From NCBI GenBank assembly GCA_022425185.1, contig JAKMFY010000062.1:1-5067 (forward strand): 5,067 nucleotides of DNA, written 5' to 3'. The position numbers were made by a program, and so were the translations under genes. The DNA comes from Candidatus Poseidoniaceae archaeon (lineage in GTDB: Archaea > Thermoplasmatota > Poseidoniia > Poseidoniales > Poseidoniaceae). Every line of letters starts with the position of its first letter. Position 1 is the first letter of the stretch. Positions 1-5,067 of this stretch are shown here, piece by piece. The notes beneath the pieces are model-generated. The model was not told where the DNA came from. It did not search any database and saw only the letters and a list, made by a program, of their open reading frames with translations.

Positions 1-600
1 GGAGAGAGGAATGACACACATCATGAAGTGGAGACTGGTTCCAATTGCTGTCCGTGAAGGAAGTGAGCCATACGCTCTGAGTACTGGCACGTAAATTGCA
101 CCAGCTCCTATTGCAAGAACGGATGACAACATTCCACCAATTCCAACACCGATACGTAAAGGTGTTTTTGCTTCATTCTCTTCTATTGAATCGTTTTTAC
201 TACGGGTGCGTAGAGTTTTGATAATTGCCCACGTAACAAAAATCAGGCTTAGAATCTTGAATAACACATCAAATGAGCCGCTTAATGATGCTACTATAAT
301 CACACCCAACATTGCCCCAGGAATGGCTCCTAGTAGGCCTTCTTTGAGGCGTAGATCTGAATAAAAACCCTCTTTTCGATGACGTAATCCAGAGCCATAC
401 GCCACAGTGCCGGATAAACCGAGTGAAACGATGAGTAAAGCTCCATCAATTTCCCATCCTGCTCCATAGTGAAGAAGTGGAGCAAAAAGCAACCCTCCAC
501 CCAATCCAAGCGGGGCAAATAAGAACCCAATAGACGCACTGCCAAGCAAGACAAGGGCTATTGTCAAGGCGTCCATGCTTGTTGGATGTTGTATCTGCAT
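1..600 (-). CDS. TauE/SafE-family membrane transporter (sulfite/organosulfonate exporter type), C-terminus cut by window edge
   Basis: The reverse strand is open for 200 codons from the ATG at 600 to the left edge, so the C-terminus is missing. The protein is very hydrophobic. It shows the two-fold repeat typical of TauE/SafE (DUF81) permeases: a first half with LGLGGGLLFAPLL (about residues 31-42) and a second half with GIGGML (153-158), GAGAIYVPVL (165-174) and RTAIGTSL (183-190). About six membrane segments are visible, at roughly 10-44, 54-72, 86-106, 108-125, 147-174 and 184-200; a charged loop near 131-145 separates the halves. Family members (about 250 residues) move anions such as sulfite or sulfoacetate, but the substrate cannot be read from sequence. 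An in-frame stop at 607-609 limits the start to the ATG at 600 or the one at 576; the latter begins just before the first membrane helix and is a credible alternative. The gene is divergent from lemA. The family call is firm and the substrate unknown. Confidence 0.88.
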   Translation of the reverse strand, partial: MQIQHPTSMDALTIALVLLGSASIGFLFAPLGLGGGLLFAPLLHYGAGWEIDGALLIVSLGLSGTVAYGSGLRHRKEGFYSDLRLKEGLLGAIPGAMLGVIIVASLSGSFDVLFKILSLIFVTWAIIKTLRTRSKNDSIEENEAKTPLRIGVGIGGMLSSVLAIGAGAIYVPVLRAYGSLPSRTAIGTSLHFMMCVIPLS

Positions 601-656
601 ATCATATCAACGGAGTTTTGCTATACTTTGATATGGTTTGAGCCTGTGCGAAGAGT
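601..656. promoter_or_regulatory. Divergent promoter region between the TauE/SafE-type gene and lemA
   Basis: This AT-rich gap must hold the start signals of both neighbours. TTGATATG at 628-635 is centred 25.5 bases before the lemA ATG at 657, the spacing expected of an archaeal TATA box for a leaderless or nearly leaderless message. Its exact reverse complement, CATATCAA, lies at 603-610, about 30 bases before the alternative transporter start at 576 when read on the minus strand. A second TATA-like string, TATACTTT, is at 622-629. Neither gene has a convincing Shine-Dalgarno motif, which suits leaderless transcripts. The promoter role is inferred from position and composition only. Confidence 0.45.
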
Positions 657-1229
657 ATGTCTGCAATGATAATAGGTTTAGTTGTTGGAGGATTTGTCCT
701 TCTCGTTTTTTTAATTTGGTTCTTTTCAACATGGAATCGATTGGTTCGACTAGAAGAGAACGTAAACAAATCATGGGCAGATATCGATGTTTTGCTCAAG
801 CAACGCTACGATATGATTCCAAATCTTGTTGAAACAGTTAAGGGATATGCATCCCATGAAAAAGAAATTTTCGATGCATTTGCAGTAGCCCGACAAGCCG
901 CTGCTGGTGCATTGGCTCAAGGTGACGTCAAAGGCGTCGGTGCTGCAGAAAGCACACTTGCAGGACTCATTCCACGAATTAACATGGTCGCTGAGCAATA
1001 CCCTGACTTGAAAGCAAATGCATCGTTCGTAGAACTTCAGAAGCAACTCGTTGCTCTTGAAAACCAAGTTGCTGATCGAAGAGAATTCTATAACGCATCG
1101 GCTACAAACTTCAATGCAGCTATTCAGATGATTCCTACAAACATCGTTGCTGGAATAAAAAGTTGCATTCGCAGAGACTTATTCGAAGTGAAAGGAATCG
1201 AGCGAGAGAACGTCAAAATCTCCTTCTGA
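657..1229 (+). CDS. lemA: LemA family membrane-anchored protein
   Basis: The 190-residue protein has the standard LemA layout and full family length. One N-terminal membrane helix (about residues 4-24) is followed by the hallmark NRLVRLEENVNKSWADIDV (27-45), then RYDMIPNLVETVKGYASHEK (50-69). A long helical region follows, with YPDLKAN and RREFYNASATNFN further on. The usual tail is present too: a phenylalanine-containing segment, then RENVKISF at the end. LemA proteins form helical bundles anchored in the cytoplasmic membrane; their biochemical role is not established. In many genomes lemA sits beside a TPM-domain or HtpX-like protease gene, but neither is adjacent here. The ATG at 657 is preferred because a TATA-like box is centred about 26 bases upstream; the ATG at 666 is an alternative that shortens only the extreme N-terminus. 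It is the first gene of a rightward block, 50 bases before the phosphoesterase gene. Confidence 0.93.
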   Translation: MSAMIIGLVVGGFVLLVFLIWFFSTWNRLVRLEENVNKSWADIDVLLKQRYDMIPNLVETVKGYASHEKEIFDAFAVARQAAAGALAQGDVKGVGAAESTLAGLIPRINMVAEQYPDLKANASFVELQKQLVALENQVADRREFYNASATNFNAAIQMIPTNIVAGIKSCIRRDLFEVKGIERENVKISF

Positions 1230-1245
1230 GTACTAGGATTCAACA

Positions 1246-1263
1246 AATCAACTCGAGTTGATT
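1246..1263. repeat. Perfect 18-bp palindrome in the lemA-phosphoesterase gap
   Basis: AATCAACTCGAGTTGATT equals its own reverse complement over all 18 bases. It ends five bases before the GGAGAG ribosome-binding site of the phosphoesterase gene, and its centre is 25.5 bases before that gene's ATG. It could be an operator for a dimeric regulator. In RNA it could also form a seven-base-pair stem with a TCGA loop close to the ribosome-binding site. No run of T follows directly, so it is a poor candidate for a terminator. Confidence 0.6.
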
Positions 1264-1267
1264 GTAT

Positions 1268-1273
1268 GGAGAG
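1268..1273 (+). promoter_or_regulatory. Ribosome-binding site deciding the phosphoesterase start
   Basis: GGAGAG lies six bases before the ATG at 1280. This favours that ATG over the in-frame TTG at 1262, which would place the motif inside the coding region and add six residues ahead of a Rossmann-like strand. The TTG also falls inside the palindrome. Confidence 0.65.
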
Positions 1274-1279
1274 TCATCG

Positions 1280-2686
1280 ATGTTCCTCGTAATCGGCCAC
1301 AGTTCTCTTGCCATCGAGTTGGCTCGTTGGTGTTCTAGAAGACGACTTACAAGAATCGTTGGGCTCGCAACTGAGATGGGAATCGTTGATGACGCCGGTG
1401 AATGCGAAGTACTGCCGCTTCCTTCTCCAATGCTTGCGACTGACTTGCCAGACAGTGGGCATCATCCAACGGCAGTAATCCTTGTTGATGCTAATGTGTT
1501 GAGTGATCCCATACCCTTGCTTGCTCTTCGGGGCCGATGGCCAGATGTCCCTCTTCTTACAACCGAAGCAGAAGGTATTGACGATTCAGTTGATGGTATT
1601 GATACGAATGAAATCATTGCTGCTGCTTATCGAGAAAAGATACGTGCTTGGGAACGTCATGCGGGTGCAAAGGTTCTCGAAACTTATCTCAAAGGATTAC
1701 CAAAAGAGTCCAACATCGCCATCTTTTGTCACGACAATCCAGATCCTGATGCTTTAGCCTCAGCGCTTGCAATGGAAGCGGTCTGTGCCACACTTGGCCA
1801 CATACCTACAATTTACCATGGAGGCCAGATTGAACATCAACAAAATCAAGCAATGGTTCGTCTCCTTGATATTCCTCTTCGACGGATCATTCTTGACTGG
1901 GAACTGGATGATGTTCTCAATGGAGCCGATTGTATCGTAACTGTAGATTTCCACCAACCAGGGGCCAATAATATCTTGCCAGAAGAATGTGTACCTCACA
2001 TCATCATTGATCATCACAGCTCGGATAAGCCTGTTTCCGCAGACGTTGCTTTCCTTCGCCCAGAATATTCAGCAACATCCTCTCTAATTGCTAATCTACT
2101 GATGAATATGAGTGTGGATATGACATCGCGTCTCGCAACTGCTCTTTCATTTGGTATCCGCACAGACACGCTCTCATTCACACGCTCGTTCAATCCTGTT
2201 GACTTGCGTGCATTGATGTGGTTAAATACATGGGTTGACTCTGAACTTTTAACCTCTATAGAAGCGCCTTTAAAGAACCAGTATACTCTTGAAACCTTTA
2301 CGCAAGCATTGACAAATAAGGTCCATGAAAGATCACTTATTTTAGCACCTATTTCAAATCTTAAGAGCCGAGATGACCTTTCTCAAGTAGCTGATTTCTT
2401 ATTCGCTACAAAAGAAACAGAAGTGGTCGTTGTGTATGGGATTCAACGAAACAAAGTCCTGCTTTCTGCACGTAGCCGTAGAGAAAATCTGCATTTAGGT
2501 TTATCTTTATCCAAACATTTCCCTAATGGCCAGGCAGGAGGTCACAAAGGACTTGCTGGAGGTCAGATCCTGTTGGAATCCCTTGGTTTTGAGGAATTTG
2601 CTGACATCGAATCAAAAGGAGATGAAATTCTCAATTCTATGGCAGAACATCTTCGAAATATCTTTTCTAAGGAGGATTCATCATGA
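1280..2686 (+). CDS. DHH/DHHA1 phosphoesterase with N-terminal Rossmann (TrkA-N-like) domain
   Basis: The 468-residue protein has three parts. Residues 1 to about 125 resemble a Rossmann fold: MFLVIGHSSLAIELA at the start, then further strands such as AVILVDAN (65-72) and VPLLTTEAEG (90-99). The DHH catalytic domain follows with its metal-binding motifs intact: HDNPDPDALAS (151-161), VDFH (222-225), IIDHHSSD (242-249) and GIRTDTLSF (292-300). The C-terminal DHHA1 domain carries GGHKGLAGG (420-428), the substrate-binding glycine/histidine motif. Proteins of this superfamily cleave phosphodiester or phosphoanhydride bonds with Mn2+; relatives include NrnA-type nanoRNase/pAp phosphatases, cyclic-di-AMP phosphodiesterases and RecJ nucleases. 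The HxNPDxDA motif is nearer the small-nucleotide branch than RecJ, but the substrate is not determined. No membrane helix is apparent, so it is probably cytoplasmic. The last codons hold the ribosome-binding site of traB, and the stop overlaps its start, so the two genes are very likely co-translated. Confidence 0.9.
   Translation: MFLVIGHSSLAIELARWCSRRRLTRIVGLATEMGIVDDAGECEVLPLPSPMLATDLPDSGHHPTAVILVDANVLSDPIPLLALRGRWPDVPLLTTEAEGIDDSVDGIDTNEIIAAAYREKIRAWERHAGAKVLETYLKGLPKESNIAIFCHDNPDPDALASALAMEAVCATLGHIPTIYHGGQIEHQQNQAMVRLLDIPLRRIILDWELDDVLNGADCIVTVDFHQPGANNILPEECVPHIIIDHHSSDKPVSADVAFLRPEYSATSSLIANLLMNMSVDMTSRLATALSFGIRTDTLSFTRSFNPVDLRALMWLNTWVDSELLTSIEAPLKNQYTLETFTQALTNKVHERSLILAPISNLKSRDDLSQVADFLFATKETEVVVVYGIQRNKVLLSARSRRENLHLGLSLSKHFPNGQAGGHKGLAGGQILLESLGFEEFADIESKGDEILNSMAEHLRNIFSKEDSS
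2671..2675 (+). promoter_or_regulatory. Ribosome-binding site for the TraB-family gene, inside the upstream coding end
   Basis: GGAGG lies seven bases before the ATG at 2683 and within the final codons of the phosphoesterase gene. Together with the ATGA start/stop overlap (2683-2686) it fixes the traB start and suggests translational coupling. Confidence 0.75.
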
Positions 2687-3852
2687 CATTTTCTACCCCA
2701 TACATCGATGTTACTCCTACATTGAGATTACTCGGAACTGCTCACGTAGCAACTGCCTCTGTTGAGGCTGTAAAATTGCAAATATCGGAATATCAACCAG
2801 ATGTTGTTGGTGTTGAATTGTGTAAATCAAGGCATGATGCACTGGTTGAAGGGCGTCGTCTCGATAAAGAAGGTCTGTTAAGAGTCATCAAAGAAGGAAA
2901 AGCCCCTATGGTTCTGATGCAAGCGATGCTAAGTGCTGAACAAAGGAGAATGGGACTCAATGAAGGCCAAGAACCAGGTGCTGAACTTTTGGCTGCAGTT
3001 GAAACAGCCAAGGCTGCGAACATTGAGGTTGCACTTGTTGACAGAGACATACAAATCACGATGAAGCGTGCATGGAAGAAAATGAAGTGGAGAGAGCGTT
3101 TCCGACTCCTCTTTTCTCTTTTTGGTGATGATGAAGAACTTGAGGAGGACGTTGACCTCGAAGAATTACTTTCTGATTCCGATCTTCTATCCTCGATGAT
3201 GGATGAACTGAAAGAATTTTCACCAGGTGCTGGAGAAGTACTCATCGATGAAAGGGATCGATACATTGCTGAAAAAATCATGAAATCCAAAACTGATGGA
3301 AAGATGTTGGTTGTCGTTGGAGCTGGGCATCTGAAAGGGATTTCTCGTACTCTCAAAGAGTATGTTCCACTCAATGATGCTGAAATGACCGAATTATCAA
3401 CAGTCCCTAAAAGAGGCATTGTGGGCAAGGTTCTTCCTTTTGCCATACCCCTTATCGTGATGGGTCTTGTTGGTTTTTCACTATGGAATAATGATTCGAT
3501 TGATATTGTTAAAATGCTCACCATTTGGACATTATTCAATGCCGTGTTTGCTGCAATTGGTTGTATTATCGCTCGAGGTCATCCACTTGCTATTCTTACC
3601 GCAGCACTAGCGAGCCCAATCACATCGCTTAATCCGGCTTTAGCCGCTGGCTGGTTTGCAGGATATGTCCAACTCAAAATCGCAGAACCTACTGCAGAAG
3701 ATCTTCAACAATTTCTCAAGGGTACTTCAATCGGTGGATTCTGGAGTAATCCCGCAGGACGAGTTTTATTGGTTACAGCTTTAACGAATTTAGGCAGTAT
3801 GCTCGGCGCTTGGTTTGCTGCAGCTGGTTTTATTGGTAGCGGTGTGAACTAG
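2683..3852 (+). CDS. traB: TraB/PrgY-like (TraB/GumN superfamily) membrane protein
   Basis: The protein has 389 residues, about the usual length of the archaeal type of 'pheromone shutdown' TraB family. The N-terminal domain contains LLGTAHVA (16-23) and VVGVELCKSRHDAL (41-54), then LVDRDIQIT (118-126). A very acidic stretch follows at about 148-178, then VLIDERDRYIAEKI (186-199) and VVVGAGHLKGI (210-220). The conserved GTAH, ExxxxR and GxGH elements are the presumed active-site features of the superfamily, which is related to Tiki-type metalloproteases. The C-terminal part is a membrane domain of about four helices (roughly 245-268, 277-297, 302-331 and 360-384) holding the family signature HPLAILTAALASPITSLNP (300-318) and later TNLGSMLGAW (368-377). 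Enterococcal relatives limit peptide pheromone activity; the archaeal role is unknown, so the symbol is a family label. It is probably co-translated with the phosphoesterase. Its stop codon overlaps the convergent folP stop. Confidence 0.92.
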   Translation: MTFSTPYIDVTPTLRLLGTAHVATASVEAVKLQISEYQPDVVGVELCKSRHDALVEGRRLDKEGLLRVIKEGKAPMVLMQAMLSAEQRRMGLNEGQEPGAELLAAVETAKAANIEVALVDRDIQITMKRAWKKMKWRERFRLLFSLFGDDEELEEDVDLEELLSDSDLLSSMMDELKEFSPGAGEVLIDERDRYIAEKIMKSKTDGKMLVVVGAGHLKGISRTLKEYVPLNDAEMTELSTVPKRGIVGKVLPFAIPLIVMGLVGFSLWNNDSIDIVKMLTIWTLFNAVFAAIGCIIARGHPLAILTAALASPITSLNPALAAGWFAGYVQLKIAEPTAEDLQQFLKGTSIGGFWSNPAGRVLLVTALTNLGSMLGAWFAAAGFIGSGVN

Positions 3853-4685
3853 TCCATTTTTCGCATTACAGAAAGCAAGTCAGTATGTGCTTGCACATCA
3901 TGAACTCGAAGCCAATCAATGTTTTGTTGTTGTGCATAAGCGGCAACCCCAAGTGTTCCATACAAACGGTCTTCTGATTGTTCATGCCCGGTGATTTGAC
4001 CGATCATAGATTTTCGAGATACGCCCCAAAGTATTGCTAAATTGTGTTCTCCACGAAGGGTTTCGTGCGCCTTGAGTAACTCGATATTGTGTTCAAGAGT
4101 TTTTCCAAAGCCTATGCCAGGGTCAAGACAAATCAGTTCTGAAGGATGGCCTGCGTCGATAAGTTCGGTGGCCTTTTGATGAAGTTCAGAACATACCTCT
4201 TCAACGACGTTGGAATAAATAGGGTTTGATTGCATGGTTTTGGGGTCTCCAAGCATATGCATAATGCAGACTGGAACTCCTGTATCGAGTACAAGGTTCT
4301 TCATGGCAGAATCTCTTAATCCGGATACATCATTGATCATGGAGGCGCCTGCTTGTATCGCTTTTCTTGCAACTTCAACATTCCTTGTATCAATAGAAAT
4401 TTGCGGATTATCAATTCGGTCACAAAGGCCCTGTATAATTGGAATTACCCTTTGAATCTCTTCTTTTATGGTGACTGGTTCTGAACCCGGCCGCGTACTC
4501 TCGCCGCCAATGTCAATTACATTACAACCGTTTTCAATCATAGAAATCCCATTAGAAATTGCTTCATCTACGGATGCTTGCCTTGAAGGGCTATGAAATG
4601 AATCTGGTGTGGCATTTAGAATGCCCATTATCCCGGGTCCATGCGTTTCCCGGCGGAGAGAAAAGGGTCGAGATGTTTTGGGCAT
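3849..4685 (-). CDS. folP: Dihydropteroate synthase
   Basis: This enzyme joins 4-aminobenzoate to the pterin pyrophosphate to form dihydropteroate, a cytoplasmic step of folate synthesis and the target of sulfonamides. Every family motif is present (numbering from the chosen start): MGILNATPDSF (20-30), then further along VIDIGGESTRPGS, SIDTRNVEVA, ASMINDVSGL, IMHMLGDPKTMQ, LDPGIGFGKT, WGVSRKSMIG and, near the end, RVHDV. The loop after TPDSF reads HSPSR instead of the common SDGG. The 278-residue length is normal. I chose the ATG at 4685 for three reasons: GGAGG lies four bases upstream, about 19 residues then precede MGILN as in other family members, and CTTATGAA is centred 26.5 bases upstream as an archaeal TATA box would be. 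The in-frame ATG at 4712 would add nine residues and has no ribosome-binding site. No other folate gene is visible in the window. It is convergent with traB and divergent from the right-edge gene. Confidence 0.95.
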   Translation of the reverse strand: MPKTSRPFSLRRETHGPGIMGILNATPDSFHSPSRQASVDEAISNGISMIENGCNVIDIGGESTRPGSEPVTIKEEIQRVIPIIQGLCDRIDNPQISIDTRNVEVARKAIQAGASMINDVSGLRDSAMKNLVLDTGVPVCIMHMLGDPKTMQSNPIYSNVVEEVCSELHQKATELIDAGHPSELICLDPGIGFGKTLEHNIELLKAHETLRGEHNLAILWGVSRKSMIGQITGHEQSEDRLYGTLGVAAYAQQQNIDWLRVHDVQAHTDLLSVMRKMD

Positions 4686-4689
4686 TAGG

Positions 4690-4694
4690 CCTCC
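4690..4694 (-). promoter_or_regulatory. Ribosome-binding site supporting the inner folP start
   Basis: On the minus strand GGAGG is followed by four bases and the ATG at 4685. The spacing is slightly short, but this is the only such motif near either candidate folP start. Confidence 0.5.
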
Positions 4695-4707
4695 GATAAC
4701 GGATGGA

Positions 4708-4715
4708 TTCATAAG
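4708..4715. promoter_or_regulatory. Possible bidirectional TATA box between folP and the right-edge gene
   Basis: The octamer reads CTTATGAA on the minus strand and TTCATAAG on the plus strand. Its centre (4711.5) is 26.5 bases from both the folP ATG at 4685 and the plus-strand ATG at 4738. The minus-strand reading is closer to the archaeal TATA consensus (YTTATATA-like) and is therefore the better promoter. Transcription start sites are inferred, not seen. Confidence 0.4.
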
Positions 4716-4737
4716 GGCTCATGCTCAAGGGATTTGC

Positions 4738-5067
4738 ATGTCCGAGTTAGAAAGCAACCCTTCTATGAGTGGACATGACGATGTCGAGGTCGAGTCAAAC
4801 ATTAGCGAAGCTCACATTGAGTTAGCTGAGCGACTCGCATTACGGATGAACATTTTTGATAAGCCTGCAATTTTCAATATGCTTTCAAGCCGGGCAAAAT
4901 GGGGTGCTGGAATCATTACTGTTTCACTCCTTTTTTGGTGGCTACTCATCAGTTCTGGTTCAGACAATATGAACGATGGCGTTTCCGAATTTCTCGGTCT
5001 TGATTTCAATGAAGTCGCCTTGTTGGTCATGGCTTTAGCATTCCTTTATTCTGTATTTGGAGATTTC
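4738..5067 (+). CDS. Unrecognised membrane protein, C-terminus cut by window edge
   Basis: An open frame of 110 codons begins at the ATG at 4738 and continues past the right edge. AAGGG at 4727-4731 lies six bases before the ATG and is a plausible ribosome-binding site. Residues 1-50 are polar and acidic at first (HDDVEVES at 13-20), then probably helical. Two membrane segments follow, at about 56-73 (rich in L, W and I) and 92-107, joined by a short acidic loop with DNMNDG (76-81). The hydrophobic pattern and the run of over 100 codons without a stop support a real gene. I do not recognise the family from this N-terminal part, and no function should be assigned. It is divergent from folP with a 52-base gap. 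The opposite strand has a 72-codon frame here (4812-5030), which I regard as a shadow. Confidence 0.72.
   Translation, partial: MSELESNPSMSGHDDVEVESNISEAHIELAERLALRMNIFDKPAIFNMLSSRAKWGAGIITVSLLFWWLLISSGSDNMNDGVSEFLGLDFNEVALLVMALAFLYSVFGDF

Noticed and set aside
330..554. A 74-codon minus-strand frame inside the transporter gene
   Set aside because: The overlapping frame on the same strand gives a clear TauE/SafE protein across the whole stretch.
771..1067. A 98-codon open frame antisense to lemA
   Set aside because: The lemA frame matches its family along its whole length; the antisense product is cysteine-rich with no recognisable pattern.
1246..1263. The palindrome as an intrinsic terminator for lemA
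   Set aside because: No T-run follows the inverted repeat, and it lies right beside the next gene's ribosome-binding site.
1262..1279. An extended phosphoesterase start at the TTG at 1262
   Set aside because: The ATG at 1280 has GGAGAG six bases upstream and begins directly at the Rossmann-like strand, whereas the TTG lies within the palindrome and has no ribosome-binding site.
3120..3220. The acidic low-complexity stretch of TraB as an inserted or degenerate segment
   Set aside because: Other members of the archaeal TraB type carry a similar acidic linker before the conserved ERDRY segment, so it is a family trait.
2793..3539. A 248-codon open frame antisense to the TraB-family gene
   Set aside because: It is the mirror of a well-supported gene. 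Its serine-rich run is simply the complement of the acidic codons of TraB, and it shows no domain motif.
4234..4455. A 73-codon plus-strand frame inside folP
   Set aside because: It is antisense to conserved dihydropteroate synthase motifs and has no independent support.

Overview
The window reads as a compact, ordinary-looking stretch of a prokaryotic chromosome with almost no non-coding DNA. It is most likely archaeal. The TraB-family protein has the long form with a C-terminal membrane domain that is common in Euryarchaeota. The DHH phosphoesterase has an N-terminal Rossmann/TrkA-N-like extension, an architecture also known from archaea. TATA-like elements sit about 26 bases upstream of several start codons. 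An uncultivated marine euryarchaeon (Marine Group II / Poseidoniia type) fits, but this lineage is an inference from protein style, not shown by a marker gene. Shine-Dalgarno motifs (GGAGG, GGAGAG) are clear in front of the internal operon genes.

Layout. On the left, a TauE/SafE-type membrane transporter gene runs leftward off the window edge. A short AT-rich divergent region (about 601-656) separates it from a rightward block of three genes: a LemA-family membrane protein (657-1229), a DHH/DHHA1 phosphoesterase (1280-2686) and a TraB/PrgY-like membrane protein (2683-3852). The phosphoesterase and traB genes overlap by ATGA. A perfect 18-bp palindrome lies between lemA and the phosphoesterase gene. 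The traB gene converges on a leftward dihydropteroate synthase gene (folP), and the two stop codons share one CTAG. A second short divergent region (4686-4737) separates folP from a rightward gene for an unrecognised membrane protein that runs off the right edge.

How they may work together. FolP supplies dihydropteroate for folate synthesis and has no visible partner here. The phosphoesterase and TraB genes look translationally coupled, so they may act in one process, but the sequence does not say which. LemA, TraB, the transporter and the right-edge protein are all membrane proteins. No mobile element, CRISPR array, tRNA or rRNA gene was seen. I see no strong case for a new defence or mobile system. 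The most notable signals are regulatory: a TATA-like box exactly midway between folP and its divergent neighbour, the 18-bp palindrome, and a spaced inverted repeat in the left divergent region.
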